This document shows positions 46,715-59,012 of a stretch of 64,000 nucleotides of DNA, one piece after another (within the stretch, counting starts at the first letter, position 1; each line of letters opens with the position of its first letter). A model generated the notes under the pieces. That model saw only the letters and a list, made by a program, of their open reading frames with translations, was not told where the DNA came from and made no database searches. Location of the stretch: assembly GCA_019787685.1 (NCBI GenBank), contig JAHNUO010000003.1, positions 2,542,001 through 2,606,000 on the forward strand. The letters are read 5' to 3'. Origin of the DNA: Chiua virens. Its lineage: Eukaryota; Basidiomycota; Agaricomycetes; Boletales; Boletaceae. Both the position numbers and the translations under genes were made by a program.

Positions 46715-48435
46715 TCAGAGGTCAATGACTTTGTACAGTAAGCGTACGACGTGCATGCTTGAAGGCGATGCTGATCCGCCTGCCAGACGTTCGCATCTGG
46801 CTTGCACGTCTACACAGCTGTATTCTATTTTCTTTCACATCATATTCCCATGCACATCCTGGACGACATTCATCTGTATACTCATATTACGCTTCCTTGG
46901 TTGATCCTATCACATGCACCCATAGCCTTCTTCTATGCAATCTACGATACCTTCCTCTCTACTCACGGACTGCTGCAAACATGATAATGGCCGTTACCCA
47001 CACGTTGATTTCATTATGTATTATTAACTCGTTTGGGTCCCCACATTTGAATGCACCCCCACGACGCACCGCTGTCATTACGGTCGAAACCCACTGCCTC
47101 TTGCCTCGTGATGATTTGTTTCCACCGCCGATCAGGCAGCTAGCCGACTTGCACACCAACTCCATTGACAGTTCGGTTTTAGCGCAGAAACCACCTTTCA
47201 CTCACTCACTCTTCACACTTTCACTTTACAATATCAATGCCCTCCGTGGGACTCCGTCGGGACAGGACTCACAGGAGGTAAGCCTTGGCCCGGAAAGGAC
47301 CATGTGCGTCACTGGCAAAGAGCAGCGCGGCCTACCGTCCGGAAAAGGGAGCATGTCGTATTGGTTGTTGTTGTTTCGGAGTGCGAGAATCTGATCATAG
47401 CAATAGACGAGACGCTTCTCGATGCTAGCATCTGCATAGAGGTTTATCCGGCGGTCATCATGACGAAACGGCGAGCAGTCCTAAACCTCCGATATGCCGG
47501 ACCCATCGACTGACACGCGAACACTTGTCACGGCAATATATGGATTCAAGCCATACTTACGCGGCAACTCCAAGGAACTGCGCAAGACAGTTTCAAGTTG
47601 GAAGATGGTGGGCTTCGACGTATTTTTTTGTCTTTGACCCCCCGAAGTTCGGGATGAACACTGGCGCTAGATCACACCTAAGGTGAGTCGGAGCCACTGG
47701 TCTATGTGGTTCAGGAGATGGACGATCAACAAGGCAAAGTCTGGCCATAACGATGGCATGGATGGCATGGATGGAACAATGGGATCTATGAGACCCGCTC
47801 ACCCCCCAGCTGTCAATGACGAACTTGATAGGATCTCCGCGGTCCACGAGCACTGTAATCTTGGCCTAGTAGCGACGGCTCGATCAGGAAGTATTCTTTG
47901 GACCCTAGTCATATTGAATAGTACGTACAAACAATGAGCTGTCCCGATGTTCGGAATTGGCACTGAACGCTAACCACAAGGTGAGGCAAAGCGAGTCGGA
48001 GCCACTTGTCTATGAAAATGTTTAGGAAATGGACAGTCAACAAGGGAAAGTTTGGCCATAACCGTGACGAAGGTATGTATGAGACAACGAGACCCGTTCA
48101 CCCACTACCCAGCTGACGAATTTGTTACTAAGATACTCCGCGGTTCACGACTACTGGTATTCTCGGCAAAGCGTCAAGATACTGAATTGCATACACCACA
48201 TATGTATCATAATGGTCATAATGGTCATCAGGCCCTTGGAGTCCGAGGGTCGCATCAATTCAGTGTCATAATGTGCATCATGACTCCAAGGGTCTAAGGA
48301 CCACTGCAACAAAATGAATACCGTGGGCTCACTAGTATAATTCGTAAGCCCAGGCAGAGGAATTATCCATACCTTCTTCCCATCGCTCACCTTGCAACTA
48401 ATTGTCTCAGGTCTCAGTTCAAATCCATCAGAAGC
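46715..48435. other. Intergenic region with a local duplication, no gene supported
   Basis: A 211-codon frame at 46,759-47,394 has no domain and odd composition (many His, Ser, Leu), so I treat it as chance. The middle holds the direct duplication listed separately, and a short GATGGCATG microsatellite at about 47,750. Confidence 0.45.
47660..48170 (+). repeat. Diverged tandem duplication, period about 308 bp
   Basis: GAGTCGGAGCCACTGGTCTA near 47,683 recurs as GAGTCGGAGCCACTTGTCTA near 47,991. Downstream pairs are GATCAACAAGGCAAAGTCTG with GTCAACAAGGGAAAGTTTGG, then CCATAAC, then CTCCGCGGTCCACGA with CTCCGCGGTTCACGA. No coding role is evident. Confidence 0.75.
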
Positions 48436-50327
48436 ATGGCTTCTACTCTACAGCCTCGCATCTCGTCCCTTCAGCAATACAACTATCTGTCTCGTATGCT
48501 CGTTCCCGCTCGTTTTAATGAGTCTCAAATATTCCTCGTAGTCGCATTGCTCACCGCTGTAGGATATGATTACGGTGAGCCATTTATCATGTTCCAATAT
48601 GATCCATGAGCTTATTCATTGTCCGAAGTCCTTGTATTTCCACAAGAGGTACCACCTACACTTTTGTGATGGATGGAAGGATTCACTTTCTTGACATCAA
48701 CGAAGATAAAGTACATCTGGGTCAGTCCGCAGCCATTTCCGAGATGGACACATGACTGATAAGATCGCAGAACCAGCCGTGGACCTGGGTGTCAACGTTA
48801 TATATTTTTGTATGTACCGAATCCCAGTGCACTAAGATGCTGACTAAAGAGGATTTCATAGGTTCGATATTGTGGCCTATTGGACATAATGTGAGCTTAT
48901 GCCCGTTGTAATGTACATATACTGAATTCTGACCTCGAGTGTCTATCAGACTCATTGCCCTGAGTAAGACGTTTGACACAAACTATGATTTTTATCTCAC
49001 AATTTGACCTTACTAAAGTGCAGAGTAGCTTACTACTTGGTCCTACAACGGTATATTCCCTCGATATCACTCATCATTTTATGTGCTGACGTGGATTGTG
49101 CACTCGTAGGCATCACGGTACGTACTAGTACTTAGCCGACCTCCTCATCGATGCTTTGAGGCACGTCTGATATCTATCAAACAGTTGTGAGCAGTTCCCC
49201 GAAACGTTCTGCTTTCATTCCGTTCACCAGCATCTCAAGGCCAAATATTTCAAGATCTCGAGGGTTGGACATACTTTATTTTCATCAGCGCAGCGGATCG
49301 TGAGTGGTTGTGCCTCGGATCAAAAAATGAAATCGAAGACAGTGATGTCAGTGACAATGATTCTGCGCATATGGGCGTTGTATAATCGATCGAAACTAGT
49401 CCTTGGCACGTTTCTTACTTTGTTTTCCACTGAAATCATCTCCGTAATTGTGGATGTTGCGATCTACAGCGATCCAAACATCACACGATGTATGTACAGG
49501 TTGCCACCTTGGTATGTGTACGCTATATCTGCTAACACAACGATCTTGGTTAGCTTCCACCATTCAATCACTGGAACATTCAGTTTGCACGCAGCCGACA
49601 CTCATATCCCCCATCTTCTCAGAAGTGACTGTCACTTTACAAATCACTTTTTCCGTGGTATTGTGTGTGTGTGGTCTTTCAGTTCGTCAAGCAGTCCCTT
49701 CAAATGTACCATGTGACGAAGCAGTGGCAACTCAACCAATACATCAACTTACTCGTGCGGCAGGGCGTCTTCTATTTTTTTGCGTGCGTCCTGTGCTCAC
49801 ACCTCTCCTCTACGCCAACGTCAGCGCGCCTCGAACCCACGGCATTTTTCCATTGCAGCTTCTTCCTTATGAACTTCCTCACCGCACTGGATACCGCGAG
49901 AACGAATCGAGACACTAATTGGGTGTTCACATGCGTGCCGGTAGTGGCCGTGTTCGCTCTGCCTCCTCGATTTATCGTAAGTATACGGGCAATGTATGCC
50001 CATGATGTACAAGGTAGACGGGGCAGTGGGATCGACACTGGGTTTGGCTCGTCTAAACTATCCACACAGGGAAACATCGCTGGACAGATGGCGTTGGCTG
50101 CTGGTCTGGGTGTGGAGAGCGAGGTCGTGGACAACGTCAAACCGGATGGTGAACGGAACGACTCAGAAGGGCCGGAATACGATGCGGCGCACAACGACGG
50201 TGGGAGAGACATCGAGGAGGTCCCAAGGGCGTTGGGTCGTCTTAACCAGGAGGGTAGACGGTCAAGGAGTTCCGTACATCCTCGTGTAATGTTTTCTACA
50301 GCGTCCGCACGTTTACGCTTCAGTTGA
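48436..50327 (+). CDS. DUF6533-type multi-pass membrane protein, copy 2
   Basis: The exon pattern is the same as copy 1: 48,436-48,493; 48,542-48,574; microexons 48,629-48,648 (20 nt) and 48,706-48,720 (15 nt); then exons coding NQPWTWVSTLYIF and VRYCGLL. The signature reads ALLTAVGYDY, VLVFPQE, IKYIW. Later exons encode MILRIWALYNRSKLVLGTFL (about 49,340) and LQITFSVVLCV with KQWQLNQYINLLVRQGVFYF (49,620-49,790). The last long exon, from 49,665, includes ALPPRFIVSIRAMYAHDVQG and a polar acidic tail to TGA at 50,325-50,327. Multi-pass membrane protein of unknown role, common in basidiomycetes. No obvious break, but the exons between 48,890 and 49,300 are tentative. Confidence 0.72.
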
Positions 50328-51914
50328 GAATACGAGTGGTTCTTGAACACCAGAGGCATACAAGGCAGGCCACGTACGGGAAGTGCCGACTCTAACCTAT
50401 CCGTTTTCTCACCCTAGCGGCGTCACGGTCATGTTGCTCCTTCTGCAAGCAAAATGAGGACAGACTCATAGAAGAAGAATCCATGTTTGGTTCATCTTCT
50501 AGTGACTAGGGAATCTGCATACGTGAAGCTTAACGGAATGCCAGTTGTATACTTTACGCAGCGTGCCATTCTGTGCCCGCTATATACACTCCACAATATC
50601 CTTTGGAGGGTAGAAACGACCATCTTCCAATCCAACGGTCTGCCTACGGGAGCAGTTTCAGCAGTCGTACCTAATCGAAGTCAGTCAGAGCGAACGAAGG
50701 GAGGTGCAAAGCTGAATACTCGCATGGTTGACATCAATGATTGGGCTGTGCAGGACTTTCTTCCCCCGGCCGGTGAAGCAGGGGGACTTAATAAGTCGCT
50801 CTCCAAGTTGTTTGAACCGGTACAGAACTCTGTAAGAATAGGAAAGCATGAATACCACCTTTCCCAAAGAGAAGTACTTTATGTATCCATAATTCGTGCA
50901 AGACGACTCGGACACAATAAACCGGTATGGCTTGATTTTAGGTCCACCAAACCCACGTAGCTGAAACATCGCCTTGTCACTGTATAAAAAACAGAAGTGA
51001 TAACATATAGCTTTACTTGATAACAATTTTGTTATCGTTCGTCGTGACGCTCATGCTGTCAGTGTTCTCCGACGAGCGAATAACACGACTGCCAGTGGTA
51101 CCTTGATAGGCGAATAATGGCAGAGGAGGAACATTGTTCGTTTTCCAAAAGTGTCAAAAATGTGATGGAATGACTGGTATTGGCAGAATGAAGTTTCGTC
51201 ATTACCTACCTTTAGGCAAGTTCAAGGTTCGAATCTCAAAGGGAGTCCCAACTTGAACCGTGCCACAATGATTCCGATGTTGGCAGCGTGCGAGTCGGAC
51301 TAAGCACAGCCACAATTGGGCCACAATGTAGCAGAATTGTGACTACGTGTCAAGTGAGTCATTCCGTGACCTCACCCTTCCTTGGATCTCTAGTACGACG
51401 GTGTGCCGGGATGCGTGCCGCTCCCGCCATCGCAGCTCACTGTACCGTTCGGGATCGGAAGGCGTGAAAACCAGTTTAATAAAAGTACTTCATTTATCCA
51501 TAATTCGTGCAGGATAACACAGTAACCCGGTATGGCTTGATTGCAGGCCCACCGAACCCATGTAGCTGAAATATCGCCTTGCCATTGTACTTGATATCAA
51601 TTTTGTTATCGCTCGTTCAAGTTATGATACTCAGGTTCCCAGTGTGCTCTATGGGCAAATAACGACCCCGGGATGTATTACATTTAATAGGCTAAAAATA
51701 GCCGAGGGGGATCTCCAAAATTGCGAAAAATGTGATGCGGACGACCGGTCTCTGATTCAAAGTGAATTTTCGTACTGCTGAGCGCTGGCGCTGAGTATTG
51801 AGTGAGTTCCAACTTGAACATATGTGCAGTATGGTGCCACAATGATTCTTGTGGAGGAAGGAACACAGCCACAGAATTCAGTAAGTTCCTGCTGCCCGAT
51901 CTCATGCCGTTGAC
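50328..51914. other. Non-coding region with a diverged ~600-bp direct duplication
   Basis: Segments starting near 50,870 and 51,480 share AGTACTT-ATTTATCCATAATTCGTGCA, CCGGTATGGCTTGATT, GTAGCTGAAA-ATCGCCTTG, AATTTTGTTATCG and GTGCCACAATGATTC in the same order. A 157-codon frame at 50,487-50,960 overlaps the first copy, has no domain and is probably not a gene. Confidence 0.6.
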
Positions 51915-53213
51915 GCGTCGCGCTCATTCCTTGACCTCACAACCTCACAGTACTACCCATCACCCAGATATCAAATTCCCTTTTTCTGCGTCTTGTAGCC
52001 ATTGACGCTTCTTCCCCGAGACCTCGAGCTCCGAATACTCGAGAGTGTTCCGAGACACGTGCAATCCGCCCTTGAATCGCATGTTGTCCCTGCTACCGTT
52101 CGGGGTCTTGAAAAAAGCGCTATGCGATTGCTCGCACTGTCTCGTCCCCGCTGTTCACTTTCTCGTTCTCCTTCCGTGCCATGACACACCTGTAACGAGC
52201 TTTTTTTCAAAGCCAGCTTCTCGAATGTACCGCCGTCTCTTAATCCAAGCGTTTGGGACTTTAATTGATGGGACCTGCCAAGTCACTCTCATACCTGGCG
52301 AAAATATGAAGTGAACTTCTCAGAATAGCATGCGAGCACCGAGCGGGTCCTGGATCCTGGTTGCTGTTGTGGCCGGCCACAAGGTTCGCCAATGTAACTC
52401 GTTTGTTACCTCGGGATCTGTGTAAGTTGTGGTCTCCATTCAGTGGCCGCTGCTGTATTAACTTTTTATGGCCAACTATGTAATATCTCGGTCGATTGGA
52501 TGGTCTCAATAACAATCCCGAGCTATCAACCAACGCCTCTGTTTTTGTCAATGGCAACACTGCCACTCAGCGCTATCATGCTGTACATGGGACCCCCAAT
52601 TATCATGCACTATCTGAGAGGAAACAGCCACATAGCTGAATGATGATCGAATTACAGGACGATTTCAACGAAAATTGCAGTCATTGATGTTAGAGATCAT
52701 CGAGCAACGCCGCCGCCGACATCCCATCGACTCTGTACGGCTATCACGTCCGTGTTCCATGGGAGTCTTACGCGCTCTCTGACTTTCAAAGTATAACCGT
52801 CTCGTGAGGACATTTGGGACTCTTACTTCATGCTTAGTGTTACGACGCGTCTCCTTGCTACTCATGGGCAGGTATACAGATACACATCGACCCTCGTGGT
52901 TTTTTTCCTATGTTTTTGCATCGTTGGTGGGTGCGTTTCGTCCTGCTCAATATCGCATAGTGAACTGACTCGTTCGTGTCCGTCCTTACGACCAGGAGTG
53001 ATCTACTACACCCACCTAGGTAACCTACGATTCACTTTCACCATATCCAGTCCCTTTCCGGTACCTTTCCTATCCTGTGATGGGATAAGGGGAATAAATG
53101 GTATTGGAACTCGAATGATATGACACAAGAATGAGGACGCGAATGCTGAGCTCTTGGCAACAGGACCTCAGATAATCTCTTGTCGTTCATTGGTGCTCTC
53201 GAGTATAAAGGAA

Positions 53214-53220
53214 GTACGAT
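53214..53220 (+). promoter_or_regulatory. TATA box of secreted-protein gene A
   Basis: TATAAAG in CTCGAGTATAAAGGA, 48 bases before the ATG. The whole motif is conserved upstream of the paralogue at 58,954. Confidence 0.6.
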
Positions 53221-53261
53221 CAGACCTTTAAACCTCACCAAACATTCTCGTGACATTCAAG

Positions 53262-53846
53262 ATGTTACTCCTCCCTTTAGTCGTGCTTTCACTCTTCTTT
53301 TCCAATGCATTATCGATCCCGGCCCCCCAGGCTCCTGGGTCGACCAAGAGCGTTGTTAATAGTAACGGGGTCGATGACAGTGGCAGCCTGGCCTCTGTTC
53401 CACTTCCCCATGCTACCGGGTTGGTCGATGACGACGAAGCCAATGACAACGCGTTTGATGGCACTGGGGTTGATGACATTGATGCGGCCGACGACAGGAA
53501 GGCCGATGGCGACGTGACCGATACCGACGTGGCCGGCGATGACACAGAAACACCTGAATTCATCCCTTTCCGTCCATTTCCCCATTTCCCTCCCCCTCCC
53601 CCTCCCCCTCCCCCTCCTTTCCATCCCCCTCCCCCTCCTTTCCGTCCCATTCCCCCTCCTTTCCATCCCCTTCCCCCTCCTTTCCATCCCCATCCTCCTT
53701 TCCCTCCCCCTCCCCCTCCCCCTCCCCCTCCTTTCTTTCCCCATCCATCCCAATCGGACGTAGACAATAGTGCCGTAAGTGATCATACAGCTCATTTTTC
53801 GAAATGTAAGCTTACGGATCCCAAAACTAGAACTAATCAGGGATGA
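53262..53846 (+). CDS. Small secreted protein A: acidic leader plus Pro/His/Phe-rich tail
   Basis: The ATG at 53,262 gives MLLLPLVVLSLFFSNALSIP, a clear signal peptide with cleavage expected near NALS-IP. An acidic region of about 70 residues follows, with repeated Asp and Ala (DDDEAND, DVTDTDVAGDDTETPE). Then comes a block of polyproline runs separated by FHP, FRP and FPH. The last residues return to the sequence shared with paralogue B (VSDHTAHF). A conserved GTAAGT at 53,774 may instead be a donor for a tiny last exon. The unrelated Gln-free, Pro-rich tail could be a cell-wall or adhesive segment. No named family; secretion is well supported, function is not. Confidence 0.7.
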   Translation: MLLLPLVVLSLFFSNALSIPAPQAPGSTKSVVNSNGVDDSGSLASVPLPHATGLVDDDEANDNAFDGTGVDDIDAADDRKADGDVTDTDVAGDDTETPEFIPFRPFPHFPPPPPPPPPPFHPPPPPFRPIPPPFHPLPPPFHPHPPFPPPPPPPPPPFFPHPSQSDVDNSAVSDHTAHFSKCKLTDPKTRTNQG

Positions 53847-54100
53847 TCAATTATTGCGACGTGCGCAGGTTTATCCTTCCATGCAAAACTCTATTTTGCA
53901 TTATCTCTTAGGTTTATGGTCTGGTGCTTTCGGCTATGGAAATCGCTCGAGGCTATTTATATTGTCTCTGGAAGACATAGTTATGGTTATTTATGCTTGA
54001 CTCGTGATCCTGATTATATATTTGCTATGACTATATTGTTGCTGGAATGACATTTGTTTTGATTTTACTCTTGGGATAGCTGTAGGATGGTTTCGTTCTA

Positions 54101-54674
54101 TGACCCACCGGCGGATACTAGGAGATGACAAGGACTCGGGAAACCTGGCCCGGAATAATTTGAAGGTGAACTGTGACGAATTCCCTGCAGATTATCCTCG
54201 AGTCTAAGGCCGACCTCTACGGTTGGAGTCACAATAATATGTACTTACTAGCTTCTTCAGAAAACCAAGCCGTTATCGTTCGAACGTAGGAAGAGTATGA
54301 GTGAGTGATGAATTAAATCGTTTTCATCGACATCAACTTGGGTACATTGCGATCATCGATCGAGTTCGGTAGATTTCTACACAACGCTTCTTTCTATCAT
54401 TTTGACATATTCAAGTTCTTAAGTAATAGCCACTGGTATCGTTGCTACCGTTGATTATCGATTATTTCAGATCGATATCTCCCCTTAGAATTATCTATAA
54501 TCTGGGTCATGAACATTCTGCTTCAAGTGCCAGTGGCCAAGAATCCTTCTATTCTGAAGTACAACTATGTTCGAGGCCAAGTCTGGAAACACCGACGGCA
54601 TATGAAATTTACATAATGGAAATCGTCACCCTAGTAGAAATTGGAGTACGCTGGACCAAAGATCTCCTCCCCAA
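54101..54674. other. AT-rich spacer, no gene seen
   Basis: No domain-bearing frame and no repeat beyond the end of segment A. Confidence 0.4.
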
Positions 54675-54839
54675 CTACGCTGGCTGAGCGGACTCAACCT
54701 CCCTTGGAACTAACTCGATGTCTCCCGTGCCCATGTTCTGACCATCATCCGCATCTACGTTCTCCGTGACCTCGCTCTGCACACCAGCCACGAGCGCCAT
54801 TTGTCCTCCAGCAGCACCATGGCTGAATAACGTAGTCTT
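54675..54839 (-). pseudogene. DUF6533 gene C-terminal fragment
   Basis: On the minus strand the frame reads FSHGAAGGQMALVAGVQSEV, then an Asp/Glu-rich tail and a stop at 54,675-54,677. This equals the acidic end of the DUF6533 proteins at 48,436 (GQMALAAGLGVESEV) and 63,658 (AAGGPMVFAAGVQSEVGD). No other exon of the family is found next to it; upstream sequence belongs to a different frame and gene. It is a solo fragment left by duplication and deletion. Confidence 0.65.
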
Positions 54840-55619
54840 CTAATAGTCACGAACACCAAGTCGCTGCGCCAAAGTCTTGAACCCGGGTACGAGCATGCAT
54901 GCATAATAGTCCCGGACTCGATACTGATACCGTGTTTCAATGACATACCAAGCTGTAAGTGATAGGTTCCAGATGTGTACCCTTTCCCGAGTCCATGAAA
55001 CCCGATTCCTTGAGCGGCTATCTGCGGTGACCTGGAATGGCTTAAAATCCAATGCACCAAAATGAGCAGTTCATTGCTGCAAATTTGTCTGAGACGATCG
55101 GGTCAAAATGCACCCATTTTTTATATGGTAACCATGCCATGACGTTTGCATCGAGATTCGAGTCTTCCCAGAAATGGTAGGCACTGGAATCCTCAAACAT
55201 GTGACTTTTGTCTGCGGACATAAGATCAGGCCCGGGAGAAAAGGTTGTGGTCTGAGAGACGGAAAGAAAGGCATGAAGGAAGGACCACTCACCAGCTCAC
55301 TCGCCAACTCTTCAGAAACGAAGCCGTTTCTCGTGGGCAATCGACTCAGAAGTTCAAGGATAATATGGTATGAGTCTGAGAATGTGAAGTCGTGAACACC
55401 ATTGTCAAAACACATATAAATTGCTATCTCATGATGGATGATGCAATCCAGACGCCGTACTGAATGCACCCGAGATCAAACATGCCTTACGTACACGTCA
55501 GCTTGGATCGCATCCAATTTGTATTCAAGATCTAAAATCGTACCTTGGGCGTCCCTTTTACGATGCATTACGATGTACGCGAAGAACTCAGCGACCGACA
55601 TCGTCCACTTTACGGCCAT
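54840..55619 (-). CDS. Unrecognised small gene, possibly frameshifted
   Basis: Starting at ATG 55,617-55,619 (MAVKWTMSVAEFFAYIVMHR), two introns give a continuous frame. It passes through RLDCIIHHEIAIYMCFDNGV and DSYHIILELLSRLPTRNGFV, then YHFWEDSNLDANVMAWLPYK and WVHFDPIVSDKFAAMNCSFW. It stops in TAA shortly after. A neighbouring frame then continues with similarly protein-like sequence (SWTRERVHIWNLSLTAWYVI...DYYACMLVPGFKTLAQR) to TAG at 54,840. Either a further intron or a one-base shift joins them. The aromatic-rich, conserved look suggests a real fungal protein, but I cannot name it. Confidence 0.45.
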
Positions 55620-57744
55620 CCCATTCCGTGACATTTCCTCAACAGGTGCATCACTCGCTCGACTAACTGACCTGGCCTCATCTGGTCCGAGTAACCGGTG
55701 CAGTCTCGTACTGATGTTCGATCGCTATCCAAGTGTGAGGGGGCAAAGCAAGTGGGCGAGGGGCTAGAAGGCCCCGACTGATCAATGAATGCACAAAGGG
55801 CCGACTCGAGACAACTGACACGACGCGCATCAAGCCAATGGGCCTAAGTGGCATGGTATGCCACTAATGTCACGGTGGGCTCAATATTGAGTAGCAAGGT
55901 TAGTGTTTCGGAGCGATTGAACTGTACCTGTGTTGCATAACGGACGTATCCGGTCCCCAAGATTCATTTTCCCGATATTCACTCGGTATCTTCTATTCGC
56001 GGAAGGTGTCAAGGCTCAAAACAGTACGGGAGAAGGATAGTCACTGCATGGGACCTTGTCCATTCAAACATTCAAGGACAGGGAGGAGCTAGTTGGAAGC
56101 TTTTTGTTGACGTCGATATTGCGCGCATAATCTTGCATGCGTCGCCACCTCGTCCTTGGCTTGCGTTACGCTTCAAACCTGGCCTATCATCCATAGGTTG
56201 TGAATTTCAAGTATTAGTATTCATTACGTCGTGACTACATAGTTTCCGTAAAGTGTGATCCAAACCTGTCTGGTATGCAATCGTAATTGTCGTGGGTGGG
56301 TATCATGAGATGGCGCACATAGATTCATTACCTTGGTCGATCCAATCAAGCCAGCCTGCGCTCCGCATCCATCCCATTTACCACGTTCCCTGACATGACC
56401 TGAAGAAGATGCAACGCTGTGATTGCTGATGTTGCCAGCTCGACCATATGCTTTCCGACACGCCAGCTCCGTTGCGAACCTATTCATGACAAACAAGTGA
56501 AACTCGCCAATATGCGAATCAGAACACGGATGTACTACAAACGTACCTCAAAACACTCATTCAATCACCAGCGAATGCCCATATCAGCGATACCGTCCTC
56601 GATTGGCGCCTCGCCATCGTGTATTCAGCGCCCAAAGTCATTGATCCATCACCATCATGAAGGCCGTATGCGCTCCTTCCTCGTCGACCACCCTTCCAGT
56701 CACCACGCACAAGCTATGGCGGCCATGATGTCTGGGATCCTTCCTTGCTGTGCCCACCCTCGTCGTCATTGTCATCATCTATCGGTTGGAATGACTCCCT
56801 ACTCGATAGACGGCGATGCGAACGGCCCTCGTGGCGTTGCGTCTGCGCGCTGTGACGTGACGTGAACAAGTGCACCGTAGCCCAGAGATACGACGCAGAC
56901 TGTATGCTCTCGACGGCATCCCAGGGGCTCGTTTTACGCATACTGATGGAAATTTTGGAAATGGTGTGATTTTGGCCGTATCCGGAGGGACGGGGGACGG
57001 GGCGGTGGATGGGAAGATACGAGGGGAGTCAGGTTCATCTGGGGTTTCGGAGATGTTCGGTGGTCGGGAGACTGAGGAGAGTAGCGCCGTTGCGACTGGC
57101 GTTGAGTAGGACGTGAGGAGCTGCATGACGCGTGAGCATCAGAAAAACCGTGTACATGGTTGTTGGGAGTTGACAGTGAAGAAGATGGGTCGAGTGTAAG
57201 GAAAAGCACGCTTATGTGGGACAAACTGTGAAGTGAATTAGAAGCGTACGAGGTGCGTCGACCGGCTCGATGTCGCCGGTTACAGGCGCAGTGGGAACAG
57301 CGTGCCGTGTGGTCTGGGATCAGGAGTCGGAGCCGATATTGCCGCACTTCAATTTCGCATCCCGCTACCGTCCCCGCCGAGTCGGAGCACCCCACCATTG
57401 CCGTCAAAGTTGCCGCTGTTGATCAATTGGGTGGGTATGGACATCCTTGTATCAAAGCAAAAAAACGGGCGTCTTCTGCAGTGCAGGTAAGTATCATGAT
57501 GATTTCGATTGTGCCGGTGTGCCAAACTTACACTTACCCCACAGGCACGCAACAGGTGGCTGGCAACGCGAGGATGATTTCCTCTTTCAAACTGAACGTT
57601 GATGCATGACGCATTGACAGTCTCGCGCGCCGTTTGGAGGTGTTGCAGCAAGGCGTTCATCTTCGCCTGTGCAGGCTAGCGACAGGCCTGTTGCAATGCA
57701 TCCTCCGTCGGACAGCCGATGCCTCCGCTTCACAGTGCTATTCT
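55620..57744. other. Region without a supported gene
   Basis: Overlapping short frames on both strands lack domains. An Arg/Cys-rich frame at 57,253-57,609 might be an exon of an unknown gene but cannot be extended. Confidence 0.4.
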
Positions 57745-58953
57745 CAACACTACTGTTATCGCGCTCATTCCTTGGCTCATGGCCTCACTGCTGCTCCTCG
57801 CAATACGTCAAACTCCTTTTTTTCGTAGTCGCCACTGGGATCTTGAGTGCGGCAGTGTACTGAAACGCGTGCAACTCCCACCCTTGCAGCTCAAGCTGTT
57901 GTTCTTCTCCGGAAAGTACTATACCCGCCATCCCCGCCATCCTGTTTAGTGTCATCTACGGGTTTCTCTGTTCTCTTTGCCATGCCACAGCCGTAGCGAC
58001 GTCCAAAGGCACACTTCTTCTCGAATGTAAAGTGCTTAGGATTGTGATTGATGGGACCTACTGATTGACTCGTACATAGCTGGCGGAAATGGCCAATGGA
58101 GTGAACTTCTAAGAATAGCATGCGAGCGCCGAGCAGGCCCCGGATCCAGGTTAGTGAAGTGGTCCAACTCGGTCCCAAGGTTTGCCAATGTAACCCGTTT
58201 TTACCATGGAATTTGTGTGAGTTGGTAAATCATGATCTATAGTCAATGGGTGCTACGTGTTAACTTCTTATGGACAGCTATGTTATCTCAGTCGATTGGA
58301 TGCCTCGAATATTTCAGAGCGCCACAATCCTGACCTATCAACTAATAGTCCGGCCAGCATGGCGATGCTGTACATGGGTCCTGAATTATCGTGTACCGCT
58401 ATCATGCCCTCCGAGCAGAAACAGCTAGCCGAAGTCACCTGGATCGAGTTACAGGACCATTTCCAGAATAATTACAGGGATTGATGTCTAGAAACCATTG
58501 AGTAGCTCATATCTATTGGTAACTTGTCTGCGCTTCAAGTTTACCGTCTCGTGTTTCACTGATTTCCAATTTTAACCATCTCGTCCTGGTAATCAGGATT
58601 CTCACTTCATTTTAAGCGTTACTATGTGTCTCCTTGTTGCTACTCATTGGGAGGTATACAGATGCACGTTGGCCCTCGTGATTGTTCCTGCGTTGTCCGA
58701 TGAGTAGGTGTGTCTTGTCCTGCTCAATATCACGTAGGGAACTGACCAGTTCGTGTCTGTCCTTACAACCAGGCCACTCCACCAGGCCAACCTACGATTT
58801 GCCATCTTCCTTTCCTGGTACTTTACTAGTCCTACGATGAAATAGGGCTAATGGTGGTGGAGCTTGACTCTTGATATGACACCACAATTAGGAAGTGGAG
58901 GCTGAGTTCTTCGCAACAGGGGTAATTCCTTATCGTTCCTCGGTACTCTCGAG

Positions 58954-58960
58954 TATAAAG
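58954..58960 (+). promoter_or_regulatory. TATA box of secreted-protein gene B
   Basis: TATAAAG within CTCGAGTATAAAGGA, 59 bases before the ATG, as in paralogue A. Confidence 0.6.
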
Positions 58961-59012
58961 GAGGTATGAGCAGATCACAAGCCCTCACCCAAACATCCTC
59001 GTGACATTCAAG

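Larger units (their letters stand above)
51915..54100 (+). repeat. Segmental duplication, copy A
   Basis: This block matches 57,745-60,460 in order. Shared landmarks include CGCGCTCATTCCTTG/CGCTCATTCCTTG, GAATAGCATGCGAGC, GCCAATGTAAC, CAGTCGATTGGATG-like, CTCGAGTATAAAGGA, the secreted-protein exon, and the tail CTGGAATGACATYTGTTTTG followed by GGGATAG. Divergence is considerable, with many small indels. Confidence 0.75.

Noticed and set aside
46759..47394. 211-codon plus-strand frame
   Set aside because: No domain, no plausible splice context, composition like translated non-coding sequence.
50487..50960. 157-codon plus-strand frame
   Set aside because: Overlaps a diverged non-coding duplication whose second copy is not open.
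51215..51240. GGTTCGAATCT, a tRNA B-box-like motif
   Set aside because: No matching A box or cloverleaf arms could be found around it.
53310..53795. 161- and 179-codon minus-strand Gly/Arg- and Gly/Lys-rich frames opposite secreted gene A
   Set aside because: They are the reverse reading of CCCCCT-type proline codons; the plus strand has the signal peptide, TATA box and a conserved paralogue.
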